Source of the DNA: JAOUEA01 sp963810945
GTDB taxonomy: Bacteria; Actinomycetota; UBA4738; HRBIN12
Direction: 5' to 3'
Assembly: GCA_963810945.1 (NCBI GenBank)
Contig: CAWEPI010000014.1
Location: forward strand, 186,001 to 250,000
Length of the DNA: 64,000 bases
Shown here in pieces: positions 24,929-33,188 of the stretch. The position numbers and the translations under genes were made by a program. Position 1 is the first letter of the stretch, and every line of letters begins with the position of its first letter. The notes beneath the pieces were generated by a model. That model ran no database searches, was not told the origin of the DNA, and saw nothing but the letters and a program-made list of their open reading frames with translations.

Positions 24929-25701
24929 CCTCCAACCGCGGACGGCGCGTCGTGACGGCCAGCGTCGTCGTCGCGGTGGCGACCCTCGGGAGCGCCTGCT
25001 GGCGCACGGCCTCGGAGCCCGCACGCACGATCCCGTCTGCGACCCGAGCCGTGGGTGAGCCCTCATCGGGGGTCGCGACGTCGGCGCCGTCGACGAGTGA
25101 CGCCTCGCAGACCCCAGCCTTCGCGGGCGGGGTGTTCCGGATCGGACCGTTCCTCCGCGAGCGTCTCACGGGCCGGGACTGGCACCCCGGATGCCCGGTG
25201 GCGATCGACCACCTGCGCCACGTCGAGGTGCGCTACTGGGATCTCCAGGGACACGTGCGCACGGGACCGCTGATCGTGCACGAGGCCGTGGCGCACGACG
25301 TGCTGTGGGTGTTCCACCGATTGTTCGACGCCCGGTTCCCGATCCACCGGATCGCGCTGCCGCCGCGCTACCGGCCGCCTCGGCCGGAGGATCGGCTCAG
25401 CACGCGGGACCTCACGGCGGCGTTCAACTGCCGCCCCGTCACCGGCGATCCTGGATCGCTCTCGCAGCACGCGTACGGGTGGGCGATCGACATCAACCCG
25501 CTGCTGAATCCGTACGTGCGGGCCGACGGCTCGGTCCTTCGCCGTGCCGTGATCCCGTACCTCGACAGGAGCCGGCGCGTGCCGGGGATGATCCATCCGG
25601 ACGATGTCGTGGTCCGGTCGTTCGCGCGGATCGGGTGGGAGTGGGGGGGCGACTGGGTGACGTTGAAGGACTACATGCACTTCTCGCTGACGGGTGGCTG
25701 A
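24925..25701 (+). CDS. M15-family D-Ala-D-Ala carboxypeptidase / L-Ala-D-Glu endopeptidase-like lipoprotein
   Basis: 258 aa. Lipoprotein signal with Cys in VATLGSACWRT, a low-complexity Ser/Thr/Ala linker to about residue 65, then a VanY/M15 zinc peptidase domain. Zinc ligands: His and Asp in SLSQHAYGWAIDINP and His in DYMHFSLTGG; catalytic Glu region in IGWEWGGDW. Domain size (about 190 residues) fits M15C enzymes such as phage endolysins. Translation is coupled to the SpoIID gene by ATGA, suggesting joint peptidoglycan trimming. Confidence 0.87.
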   Translation: MTSNRGRRVVTASVVVAVATLGSACWRTASEPARTIPSATRAVGEPSSGVATSAPSTSDASQTPAFAGGVFRIGPFLRERLTGRDWHPGCPVAIDHLRHVEVRYWDLQGHVRTGPLIVHEAVAHDVLWVFHRLFDARFPIHRIALPPRYRPPRPEDRLSTRDLTAAFNCRPVTGDPGSLSQHAYGWAIDINPLLNPYVRADGSVLRRAVIPYLDRSRRVPGMIHPDDVVVRSFARIGWEWGGDWVTLKDYMHFSLTGG

Positions 25702-25789
25702 GCCCGAGGCACCGAGCGCCTCGTGCATGGCATGATGCGATGCACCCGAGGAGAAGCCGATTCCTCGCACGACCATCGAGGGGGAAGCC

Positions 25790-26392
25790 GTGCCGAAGCT
25801 CTACTCGATCCGTCCGACTTTGAGCCTCAAGGGACGCCGATTCCAGGGGGTGCGCGGGTTCACCGGCAAGCCGTCCCACCCGCCGCTCACGGATTTCCCC
25901 ATCGTCTGCTACGTGCTGGCCGCCGTCTTCGACCTGATCTCCTATTCGTCCGGTGCGCACGACCCGAAGGCGCAGGACTTCTTCGCGGCCGCGACGTTCG
26001 TGATGGTGGCCGGCTTCATCGTGGGCCTCGGCGCCGTGCTCACGGGGTTCTTCGACTGGTGGAAGGGCATCCCGCGCGACCGCAAGTCGGGCCCGATCGG
26101 GCGCGCGAAGCACACCCAAGTGTGGCGCACGATCAACTGGCACGCGACGGTGATGCTCACGGTGACGGTGCTGATCCTCGTCGACCTCCTGTTGCGGATC
26201 CCGAACTTCGACGACGCCCAGACGCAGCTGAGCTGGCTCGTCCTGTCGGTCGTGGCTGCCCTCCTGGTGGCGTTCGGCGCGGCCTACGGTGGCACGCTCG
26301 TGTTCGAGTACGGGTTCAACGTCGAGAACGTCGACGAGGTGTGGAACGAGTCCGAAGAGGACTACGTGCGGCCTGAACGGAAGAAGCGGTAG
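25790..26392 (+). CDS. DUF2231 membrane protein
   Basis: 200 aa with four hydrophobic helices (FPIVCYVLAAVFDLISY, FVMVAGFIVGLGAVLTGFFD, LTVTVLILVDLLL, SWLVLSVVAALLVAFGAAYG). The motif GKPSHPPLTDFPI near residue 27 and the GFFDWW after TM2 are diagnostic of DUF2231. GTG start at 25790 behind GAGGGGGAAG. The charged C-terminal tail (NESEEDYVRPERKKR) is cytoplasmic. Function unknown; members often sit with heme or stress genes. Confidence 0.85.
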   Translation: MPKLYSIRPTLSLKGRRFQGVRGFTGKPSHPPLTDFPIVCYVLAAVFDLISYSSGAHDPKAQDFFAAATFVMVAGFIVGLGAVLTGFFDWWKGIPRDRKSGPIGRAKHTQVWRTINWHATVMLTVTVLILVDLLLRIPNFDDAQTQLSWLVLSVVAALLVAFGAAYGGTLVFEYGFNVENVDEVWNESEEDYVRPERKKR

Positions 26393-26480
26393 CCGGTGCG
26401 ACGGGTGCTCGATTGCCCGAACAGCTGAAAGCTCATAGGGTTCTCGGCGAGGACCCTCCCCAGGAACGGACAGCGGCGGC

Positions 26481-28352
26481 ATGGTCGGTAGTCGAGTTCC
26501 GGCAGCAGATGGCCAGCTCCGTCCCGGGGCGACACCCGGGCATCGAGAACCGACCGCCGCCCTCACGGCGGTCGTGGAGGACCTCGCGGGTGAGTTGTCG
26601 CTCCGCCCCCTGCTAGAGCGGATCCTCAAGCGTTCCACCGAGCTCTTGGGCTGTGACGCGGGCTCCATCTGCCTCGTGGACGAAGCCGCGGGCGTCTACC
26701 GCAAAGAGGCCGACATCGGCATCGCCTGCCAATCGGGCAAGGTGTTCCCGCTCACCGAGGGCACGACCGGCGCGGTCGTGGCGCGCCGAGGCCCGGTGAT
26801 CTTCGACGACTACGCCGACGTGCCCGGTGGCCACGTGCGACCCGAGGACCGAGGGGCGCTCAAGGGCGTGATCGGCGTCCCGATCTGGTGGCGCGGGGCC
26901 ATCGTCGGCTCCTGCGTGGTGTTCACGCGTGACCCCAGCCGGACCTTCCTCCCCGCGGATGCGGAACTGCTCGAACTCTTCGCGAAGCACGCGGCGATCG
27001 CGATCACCAACGCCCGCCTCCATGAGGCCGCGGAGTCGAACGCGCGCGCCGAGGCGGCCGCAGCCGAGCGCAACCGGATGGCACGCGAGGTGCACGACGG
27101 CGTGGCGCAAGGACTGGTGTCGGTCTTGCTGGAGCTCCGCGCCGCTCACGCGGCGATCGCGGACGGACGTTCCGACGAGGCGACCCGCGCCCTCGCCGGG
27201 GCACGGACGGCTGCCGAGGCCGTGTTCGAGGAGACGCGGCGCAGCGTGCTCGGACTGGCTCCCTCCCCGTTGGAGGGACGTTCGCTCGAGGACGCGCTCG
27301 AGCTCGAGATGGCATGGGCGAACCGGACCGGCGTGATCCAGGCCCGCCTCGTGACGGCCGGTAACCCTGTGGTCCCGCTACCCGAGGTCGCCCACACCCT
27401 GTTCCGCATCACCCAGGAGGCGCTGACCAACGCGATCCGCCATGCCCGCGCCTCCTCGGTGCGTGTCGGCCTCGTGTATGCGCCGACGGGCGTCACGCTC
27501 TTGGTGCAGGACGACGGCGCGGGCTTCGATCGATCCCGGGTCGAAACCGACGGAGCGGCGCAGGGCTTGGGGTTGGACGGGATGGCTGAGCGCGCCCGGT
27601 TGCTGGGGGGGACCCTGGAACTCGACTCGACCCCCGGATGGGGAACTCGGATCCGCGCCTGGATCCCTTCGGTCCCGGAGACACCGGTGGACACGGAGGC
27701 TCCCGCGGTCACCGCCCAGCCGACCGTTCCCGTGCGGGTCCTCGTCGTCGACGATCACGCCGTCACGAGGGCCGGCATCGTCCGACTCCTGTCCGCCTCC
27801 GATCCCGAGCTGCACGTCGTCGGCGAGGCCGGATCCGGCGCGCAGGCGATCGAGGCGTGGCGGGCCCTGCGTCCCGACGTCGTCCTCATGGATCTGCAGA
27901 TGCTCGACGGCGACGGGATCGAGGCGATCGCGCGGATCCGGGCTGAGGACGCAACCGCCAACATCGTGGCGTTGACCGCCTTCGCCAGCGATGACCTGGT
28001 CGCGGGCGCGTTCCGGGCCGGAGCGCGCGGCTACATCGGCAAAGAAGCGTCCGAGTCGGAGTTGATCAGAGCGGTCCGCGCCGCCGCCCGAGGGGAGATG
28101 GTGGTCTCGGGTGCAGCGGCCGAGCGACTGTACTCCCATCTCAACGGGACGGGTGACGTGCTCGCGTTCACCGAGCGCGAGCGACAGGTGCTCGTCTTGC
28201 TCGAACGCGGAGCCACGGATCGCGAGATCGGCGAGGCGCTCACCATCTCCGTGAAGACGGTCGAGAAGCACGTCGGATCGATCCTGCGCAAGCTCGGCGC
28301 CCAGAACCGCACCCAGGCCGTGGCCCGGGCCCGCGAGCGCGTGGCCGGGTAG
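26481..28352 (+). CDS. GAF sensor histidine kinase fused to a NarL-type response regulator
   Basis: 623 aa, one chain holding a whole two-component system. GAF domain about residues 35-180; HisKA_3 dimerisation helix with phospho-His205 in AREVHDGVAQG; HATPase about 290-395 with N-box ITQEALTNAIRHA and QDDGAGFD; receiver about 413-530 with phospho-Asp near 471 in VVLMDLQMLDG and Lys in YIGKEAS; LuxR-type HTH at the C-terminus (FTERERQVLVLLERGATDRE, then ISVKTVEKHVGSIL). No transmembrane segment, so a cytosolic signal via GAF (redox, heme or small ligand). Single reading frame with no stop between kinase and regulator. Confidence 0.92.
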   Translation: MVGSRVPAADGQLRPGATPGHREPTAALTAVVEDLAGELSLRPLLERILKRSTELLGCDAGSICLVDEAAGVYRKEADIGIACQSGKVFPLTEGTTGAVVARRGPVIFDDYADVPGGHVRPEDRGALKGVIGVPIWWRGAIVGSCVVFTRDPSRTFLPADAELLELFAKHAAIAITNARLHEAAESNARAEAAAAERNRMAREVHDGVAQGLVSVLLELRAAHAAIADGRSDEATRALAGARTAAEAVFEETRRSVLGLAPSPLEGRSLEDALELEMAWANRTGVIQARLVTAGNPVVPLPEVAHTLFRITQEALTNAIRHARASSVRVGLVYAPTGVTLLVQDDGAGFDRSRVETDGAAQGLGLDGMAERARLLGGTLELDSTPGWGTRIRAWIPSVPETPVDTEAPAVTAQPTVPVRVLVVDDHAVTRAGIVRLLSASDPELHVVGEAGSGAQAIEAWRALRPDVVLMDLQMLDGDGIEAIARIRAEDATANIVALTAFASDDLVAGAFRAGARGYIGKEASESELIRAVRAAARGEMVVSGAAAERLYSHLNGTGDVLAFTERERQVLVLLERGATDREIGEALTISVKTVEKHVGSILRKLGAQNRTQAVARARERVAG

Positions 28353-28385
28353 GGAGATCCCCGCCCACCAGACGGGTGATCTCCC
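28352..28385 (+). terminator. Hairpin after the sensor-regulator gene
   Basis: GGGAGATC (28352-28359) pairs with GATCTCCC (28378-28385) around an 18-base loop. It begins at the stop codon and lies before the aldolase operon. No T tract, so termination strength is uncertain. Confidence 0.5.
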
Positions 28386-28445
28386 CGATGCCCGAGGCTC
28401 CCGGCACCCCTAGCCTGGTCGACATCCGACCTGCCGGAGGGTGCC

Positions 28446-29306
28446 GTGCCTGTCGTGCCGCTCAAAGACGTCCTCGATCGAGCCTTCAAAGAGCGCTACG
28501 GCGTCGCCGCGTTCAACATCGTCAACGACCTCACGCTGGAGGCGGTCTTGGCCGCGGCCGTCGAGCTGCGGGCACCGGTGATCGTGCAAACCTCCGTGAA
28601 GACGGTGAAGTCCGTCGGCCGCGACGTGCTCTTCGGGATGTGGCGCACGATGACGGCCGGCATCGAGGTGCCCGTCACCCTCCATCTCGACCACTGCCCG
28701 GAGCGCGACGTCATCACCTCGTGCCTGGAGGCGGGGTGGAACTCCGTCCTGTTCGACGCCTCCGCCCTGCCGGTCGCGGAGAACCAACGCCAGACCGAGG
28801 AAGTCGTGGCGGAAGCTCACCGCCAGGGCGCCCATGTCGAGGGCGAGATCGAGGGCATCAAGGGCGTCGAAGACGACGTCGGTTCCGACGAGGAGGCCGA
28901 CCAGCAGTCCCTCGCGGTTGCGCTGGAGTTCATCCGCTCGACCGGCGTGGACTGCTTCGCGCCGGCGATCGGCAACGCGCACGGCATGTATGCGGCGGAG
29001 CCGAAGCTGGACGCGCAACGCGTCTCCGACATCGTGGAGACCGAGCCGATCCCCATCGCCCTGCACGGGGGCAGCGGGATGACCGACGCGCAGTTCTCCG
29101 ATCTGATCGCGCGAGGGTGCGCCAAGGTGAACATCTCCACCGCGCTCAAGCGACGATACATGCAGTCCAACCTGGCATTCCTGCGCGAGACCGAGGCGGC
29201 GGACAAGTGGGATCCGCCCTCGCTCTTCAGGCACGTGCGTGCGGACATCATCGAGATGGCCCAGGACCACATCCGCCGATTCGGGAGTGAGGGCAAGGCC
29301 TGGTGA
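28446..29306 (+). CDS. Class II (zinc) ketose-bisphosphate aldolase
   Basis: 286 aa TIM-barrel aldolase of the FbaA/GatY/KbaY family. Landmarks: YGVAAFNIVND at the N-terminus, LHLDHCPERDV (catalytic Asp and zinc His), VEGEIEGIKG (zinc Glu), GNAHGMYA (zinc His), IALHGGSGMTD (zinc His and phosphate loop) and KVNISTALK. It cleaves or forms a ketose phosphate with DHAP as one product. GTG 28446 behind GGAGG. First gene of a four-gene unit with HAD, DhaL and DhaK, so it probably serves catabolism of a less common sugar, not central glycolysis (inference). Confidence 0.9.
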   Translation: MPVVPLKDVLDRAFKERYGVAAFNIVNDLTLEAVLAAAVELRAPVIVQTSVKTVKSVGRDVLFGMWRTMTAGIEVPVTLHLDHCPERDVITSCLEAGWNSVLFDASALPVAENQRQTEEVVAEAHRQGAHVEGEIEGIKGVEDDVGSDEEADQQSLAVALEFIRSTGVDCFAPAIGNAHGMYAAEPKLDAQRVSDIVETEPIPIALHGGSGMTDAQFSDLIARGCAKVNISTALKRRYMQSNLAFLRETEAADKWDPPSLFRHVRADIIEMAQDHIRRFGSEGKAW

Positions 29307-30094
29307 ACGCCCTCATCTTCGATTGCGACGGCGTGCTCGCCGACACGGAGCGGTACGGGCACCTCCCCGCCTTCAACCAGACCTTCGAAGAGTTCGGACT
29401 GCCGGTGCGGTGGTCCGAGGAGGAGTACGGGGAGAAGCTCAAGATCGCCGGCGGCAAGGAGCGGATGACGAGCTTGCTGACGGAGGACTTCGTCCGCGAC
29501 GCCGGTCTGCCCACCGATCCCGAGGGTCAGAAGGCGGCGGTGGCCGAGTGGCACCGTCGCAAGACCGCGATCTACACCGAGATAGTGGCGGGAGGCCGTC
29601 TGCCGGGGCGGCCCGGGGTAGCGCGGATCGTCGCGGCAGCGCTCGACGCCGGATGGGCGCTGGGGGTCGCCTCGACCTCGTCGGAGGCCTCGGTGCGCGC
29701 CGTGCTCGAGCACGTGGTCGGTGCCGACCAAGCGGCCCGCTTCGCCCTGGTCCTCGCGGGCGACGTGGTCCCCGCGAAGAAGCCCGCCCCCGACATCTAC
29801 GAACTCGCCGTGGAGCGGCTGGGGGTCGAGCGGACCCAGGCCCTCGTGATCGAGGACTCCCGCAACGGCCTGCTCGCGGCGACCCGTGCAGGCCTCACCT
29901 GTGTCGTCACCGCGAGCAGCTACACCGAGCAGGAAGACTTCTCGGAGGCCGTCCTCGTGGTTTCGTCCCTCGGCGACCCGGACGGCGAGCGAACGACGGT
30001 GATCGCCAGCCGGGGCGTCCGACCGCCGGATGACTACGTCGGCCTCGGGGAACTGGAGGCCTGCCTCGCGGTGGGAAGCGTGTCCGGACCATGA
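29303..30094 (+). CDS. HAD hydrolase, CbbY/phosphoglycolate-phosphatase-like
   Basis: 263 aa. Motif I IFDCDGVLADTE (nucleophile and acid Asp), a helical C1 cap to about residue 90, motif II ASTSSEASV, motif III Lys in AKKPAPDIY and motif IV IEDSRNGLLAA are intact. The family includes beta-phosphoglucomutase, CbbY (xylulose-1,5-bisphosphate) and sugar-phosphate phosphatases. GTG 29303 overlaps the aldolase stop by four bases. It may dephosphorylate an aldolase-linked sugar phosphate or remove a dead-end product. Confidence 0.88.
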   Translation: MNALIFDCDGVLADTERYGHLPAFNQTFEEFGLPVRWSEEEYGEKLKIAGGKERMTSLLTEDFVRDAGLPTDPEGQKAAVAEWHRRKTAIYTEIVAGGRLPGRPGVARIVAAALDAGWALGVASTSSEASVRAVLEHVVGADQAARFALVLAGDVVPAKKPAPDIYELAVERLGVERTQALVIEDSRNGLLAATRAGLTCVVTASSYTEQEDFSEAVLVVSSLGDPDGERTTVIASRGVRPPDDYVGLGELEACLAVGSVSGP

Positions 30095-30112
30095 GCGACG
30101 AAGGAGGTGTGG

Positions 30113-30754
30113 ATGGCGGACTCGAGCTTTGAAGGTGTGGAGCTTGTCGTGCGAACGATCGCGCAGACCGCGGTCGACAACGAGACGTATTTCGGTGAGT
30201 TGGACGCGGTCGTCGGCGACGGCGACTTCGGGTACTCGATGGCGCGCGGGTTCGAGTTGGTCCTCGCCGACTTCGATGCCTTCGATCGCGCGGACATCGG
30301 GACGTTCCTGAAGAAGATCGCGGTCGTGATCACCAGCCGTGTGGGCGGGACCTCCGGTCCGTTGTGGGGTACCGGCTTCCTACGGGCGGGAGCCGTGGCC
30401 GCCGGCAAGACCGAGCTCTCGTCCGAGGACGTGATCGCGATGCTCCGCGCGTCGATCGAGGGCATCAAGAAGCGCGGGAACTCGGATCTGGGTGACAAGA
30501 CGCTGCTGGACGCGCTCCAGCCGGCCGTCGACGAGCTGGAGACGGCACTCGCGGGCGACGACACCGCGGGTACCGCGATCCGGAAGGCGGCCGTGATCGC
30601 GCGCGAGCGCGCGGAGGCGACCAAGGAGATGATCGCCAAGCGCGGCCGAGCCGCGTACACGGGCGAGCGCAGCATCGGGACGCTGGACGCGGGCGCGATC
30701 GCCGTAGCGCTGATGTTCGAACAGATCGCCGACGCGTGGGCGGCTGAAGAGTAG
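30113..30754 (+). CDS. dhaL: Dihydroxyacetone kinase L subunit (nucleotide-binding)
   Basis: 213 aa helical barrel that holds ADP or ATP and Mg. Acidic metal cluster in LDAVVGDGDFGYSMARGF; the usual GDxDHG reads GDGDFG here, His replaced by Phe. GGTSGPLWGTGF and TLDAGAIAV complete the nucleotide site. ATG 30113 follows GAAGGAGG. DhaL works with DhaK to phosphorylate dihydroxyacetone or, in relatives, tetroses. No DhaM phosphotransferase gene is nearby, so it is either ATP-dependent or served from elsewhere. Confidence 0.88.
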   Translation: MADSSFEGVELVVRTIAQTAVDNETYFGELDAVVGDGDFGYSMARGFELVLADFDAFDRADIGTFLKKIAVVITSRVGGTSGPLWGTGFLRAGAVAAGKTELSSEDVIAMLRASIEGIKKRGNSDLGDKTLLDALQPAVDELETALAGDDTAGTAIRKAAVIARERAEATKEMIAKRGRAAYTGERSIGTLDAGAIAVALMFEQIADAWAAEE

Positions 30755-30779
30755 GGCTGATCAGGAGGAGGGAGACGCT

Positions 30780-31775
30780 GTGAAGAAGTTCGTCAACGAC
30801 CCGAAAGAGTTCGTCCCCGAGATGCTCAAGGGGATCGCGCTCGCCAACCCGGACACACTCAAATACGTGCCCGAGTACAACCTCATCATGCGGACCGATG
30901 CTCCCAACGACGCGAAGGTCTCCATCGTGCAGGGCTCGGGATCCGGGCACGAGCCGGCGCACGTGATGATCGTGGGCAAGGGGATGCTCGACGCCGCCTG
31001 CCCCGGTGACGTCTTCGCGGCGCCGCCCATGGACTACGTACTCGAGACCACCAAGCTGCTCAACTCCGCTAAGGGCGTCCTCCACCTGATCAACAACTAC
31101 ACGGGCGACCGGATGGCGTTCGAGATGGGTGCCGAGATGGCCGACGCCGAGGGCATCCGCATCGGCACGGTGATCGTCGACGACGACGTCGCCGTGAAGG
31201 ACTCCACCTGGACCGTCGGACGCCGCGGGGTAGCCGGCAACTTCTTCGTGATCAAGGCGATCGGTGCGGCGTCGGAGCAGGGCGCCGAGCTGGACGACCT
31301 CGTCAAGTTGGGCGAGCGGGTCAACTCCGTCACCCGCACGATGGGGATGGCCCTCACGTCCTGCACACCGCCGGCGAAGGGATCGCCGCTGTTCGAGCTC
31401 GGCGACGACGAGATGGAGATGGGCGTGGGCATCCACGGCGAGCCCGGCCGTCGTCGCGAGAAGCTCGCCGACGCCAACACGATCGTCGACGAGCTCGTGG
31501 AGGCCACCGCCTCCGACCTCCCGTTCCAGAAGGGCGACAACGTCGCCCTGATGATCAACGGGCTCGGCGGCACACCCATCAGCGAGCTGTACCTGCTCTA
31601 CGGCCGCGCGCACGACCAGCTCGCGTCCCGCGGGATCACCGTGGGTCGCAGCTACGTCGGCGAGTACTGCACGTCGCTCGACATGGCGGGCTGCTCCGTC
31701 ACGCTCGTGAAGCTCGACGACGAGCTGACCTCGCTGCTCGAAGCACCTGCGGAGGTCGCGACGCGCGTCTTCTAG
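30780..31775 (+). CDS. dhaK: Dihydroxyacetone kinase K subunit (substrate-binding)
   Basis: 331 aa. Substrate-binding landmarks are present: GSGSGHEPAH near residue 58, and the His that forms a hemiaminal with dihydroxyacetone in VGIHGEPGRR near residue 220. Further blocks GVLHLINNYTGDRMAF and MINGLGGTPISELYLLY fit DhaK. GTG 30780 follows AGGAGGGAG, 25 bases after dhaL. Gene order L-K with an aldolase and a HAD suggests that DHA or a similar short ketose is made and trapped as its phosphate. Confidence 0.92.
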   Translation: MKKFVNDPKEFVPEMLKGIALANPDTLKYVPEYNLIMRTDAPNDAKVSIVQGSGSGHEPAHVMIVGKGMLDAACPGDVFAAPPMDYVLETTKLLNSAKGVLHLINNYTGDRMAFEMGAEMADAEGIRIGTVIVDDDVAVKDSTWTVGRRGVAGNFFVIKAIGAASEQGAELDDLVKLGERVNSVTRTMGMALTSCTPPAKGSPLFELGDDEMEMGVGIHGEPGRRREKLADANTIVDELVEATASDLPFQKGDNVALMINGLGGTPISELYLLYGRAHDQLASRGITVGRSYVGEYCTSLDMAGCSVTLVKLDDELTSLLEAPAEVATRVF

Positions 31776-31798
31776 CCACCACGAACACGATCGGACGA

Positions 31799-31831
31799 GG
31801 AGGAGGGGTGACGGCGGCTCGCCCCTCCTCC
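31799..31831. terminator. Bidirectional hairpin between dhaK and the delta-60 gene
   Basis: GGAGGAGGGG (31799-31808) pairs perfectly with CCCCTCCTCC (31822-31831) around a 13-base loop. It sits in the 63-base gap between two convergent genes and can serve both. Confidence 0.7.
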
Positions 31832-31838
31832 GACGCGC

Positions 31839-33098
31839 CTATGGACCGAGGAACCTCGCGGCGATCACGTTCCCGGACTCGGTTCCGGCCACCACGACCT
31901 TCCCCTTGGCCGTGACGATCACGTCGAAGCCGGTCGCGGTCGTGAGCGGTCCGGTGGCTTCGCCTCCGGTCCCGAAGCTCCGGTCGAGCTTGCCGCCCGC
32001 CCTCAGCTGCAGCACGTTCGGACCGCCGCTGAAGCCGTTGGAGGCGACGATGCGATGGTCCCTGAGGACCACGACGGATCCGACCTCCCAGGAGACCGAG
32101 AGGGCGTGGATCGCGATGCCGTCTCCGCCGAAGCTCTTGTCGCGCTTGCCGTCGCCAAGCAGCCGTACGAACCCGGCCTCGGAGATCTTCGTGTGCACTC
32201 CGAGCACCAGCTTGGAGCCGTCTCTGGTCAGCGCGTAGGACCAGTTGTCCACGGTGTCCACGTCGACGATGACGAACCCATCGCCGCCGAACGTCTTGTC
32301 CGGCGTCCCGTTCGCGGTCAACCGGATCGCGAGTGTCCTGTAGTCCCCGCTCGCCCGAGCCACCCACCCGGCCATCGCGAGCTTGCCACCGGCTTGCACG
32401 ACGACGCGCCATGGGGAGTCGTACCCCTTCACGTGGTCGGGGACCTTCACGACCTTGCGTCCGTGATCGCCGAACGTTCTGTCCAACGTTCCGTCCGCGT
32501 TCAGGCGCGCGATCGCCGGGTTCGATACTCCCGACACCGGGTCGACCTCACCCACGACGACGATCTTCCCGTCGGGTTGGATCGCCACCCCGTAACCGCT
32601 CGCTTCACCCTGCGGGAACCGGATCTTGGCCACCCCATCGCCGGAGAACGAGCCGTCCGGCGCGCCTCCCGTGCGGAACCGGGCCACGACGAAAGCGGAG
32701 GACCCACTCGTCGCGCTCTCATACCCAGCCTCCACGACGCGATCATCCCGTTGCTTCGCGACATCGGTCATCGTCACGGTGGATGCCCCCGGGACCGTGA
32801 CGCCTGAAGCGCCGAGGGTTCCGTAGCTCGTGAGGCGCTGGCCGTTCCGCGTGAGCGCTACGGTGCCCGCTATGTCGTCGAGGCTCACGCCGAGGATGAA
32901 CGTGCCGTCTCCGCGCTGGACGATCCCGCCGACGTCGGCTGAGGAGGCCAGCGCGATCGTCTTCGCTCCCGCGTCGCCGAAGCTCAGGTCGACATCGCCC
33001 GGCGCCGCCGACGCCACACCGCCTCCGAGGAGCGCGAAGGCGCTGGCGAGCGTGAGGCAGATGGTGGTGCGGTGGACGCGGCGACGACGTGGATGCAT
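31839..33098 (-). CDS. Secreted delta-60 repeat beta-propeller-like protein
   Basis: 419 aa with an Arg-rich signal peptide (TTICLTLASAFALLGGGVAS). The mature protein consists of six or seven repeats of 50-60 residues, each with an [AG]xGxxDxSFGxxG block: PGDVDLSFGDAG, GAPDGSFSGDG, GTLDRTFGDHG, GTPDKTFGGDG, GKRDKSFGGDG, GKLDRSFGTGG. These are delta-60 repeats, common in secreted proteins of soil bacteria, of unknown binding function. ATG 33098 has GGAGGG upstream. The next gene upstream is unrelated. Confidence 0.87.
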   Translation of the reverse strand: MHPRRRRVHRTTICLTLASAFALLGGGVASAAPGDVDLSFGDAGAKTIALASSADVGGIVQRGDGTFILGVSLDDIAGTVALTRNGQRLTSYGTLGASGVTVPGASTVTMTDVAKQRDDRVVEAGYESATSGSSAFVVARFRTGGAPDGSFSGDGVAKIRFPQGEASGYGVAIQPDGKIVVVGEVDPVSGVSNPAIARLNADGTLDRTFGDHGRKVVKVPDHVKGYDSPWRVVVQAGGKLAMAGWVARASGDYRTLAIRLTANGTPDKTFGGDGFVIVDVDTVDNWSYALTRDGSKLVLGVHTKISEAGFVRLLGDGKRDKSFGGDGIAIHALSVSWEVGSVVVLRDHRIVASNGFSGGPNVLQLRAGGKLDRSFGTGGEATGPLTTATGFDVIVTAKGKVVVAGTESGNVIAARFLGP

Positions 33099-33188
33099 GG
33101 GCCCTCCGAGCTGACGGTCGAACCTGATGGGTCGCCACATCGCATCACACCTGCGCCGTGGACGCGAATCGAGACGGGATCCAGTCGC

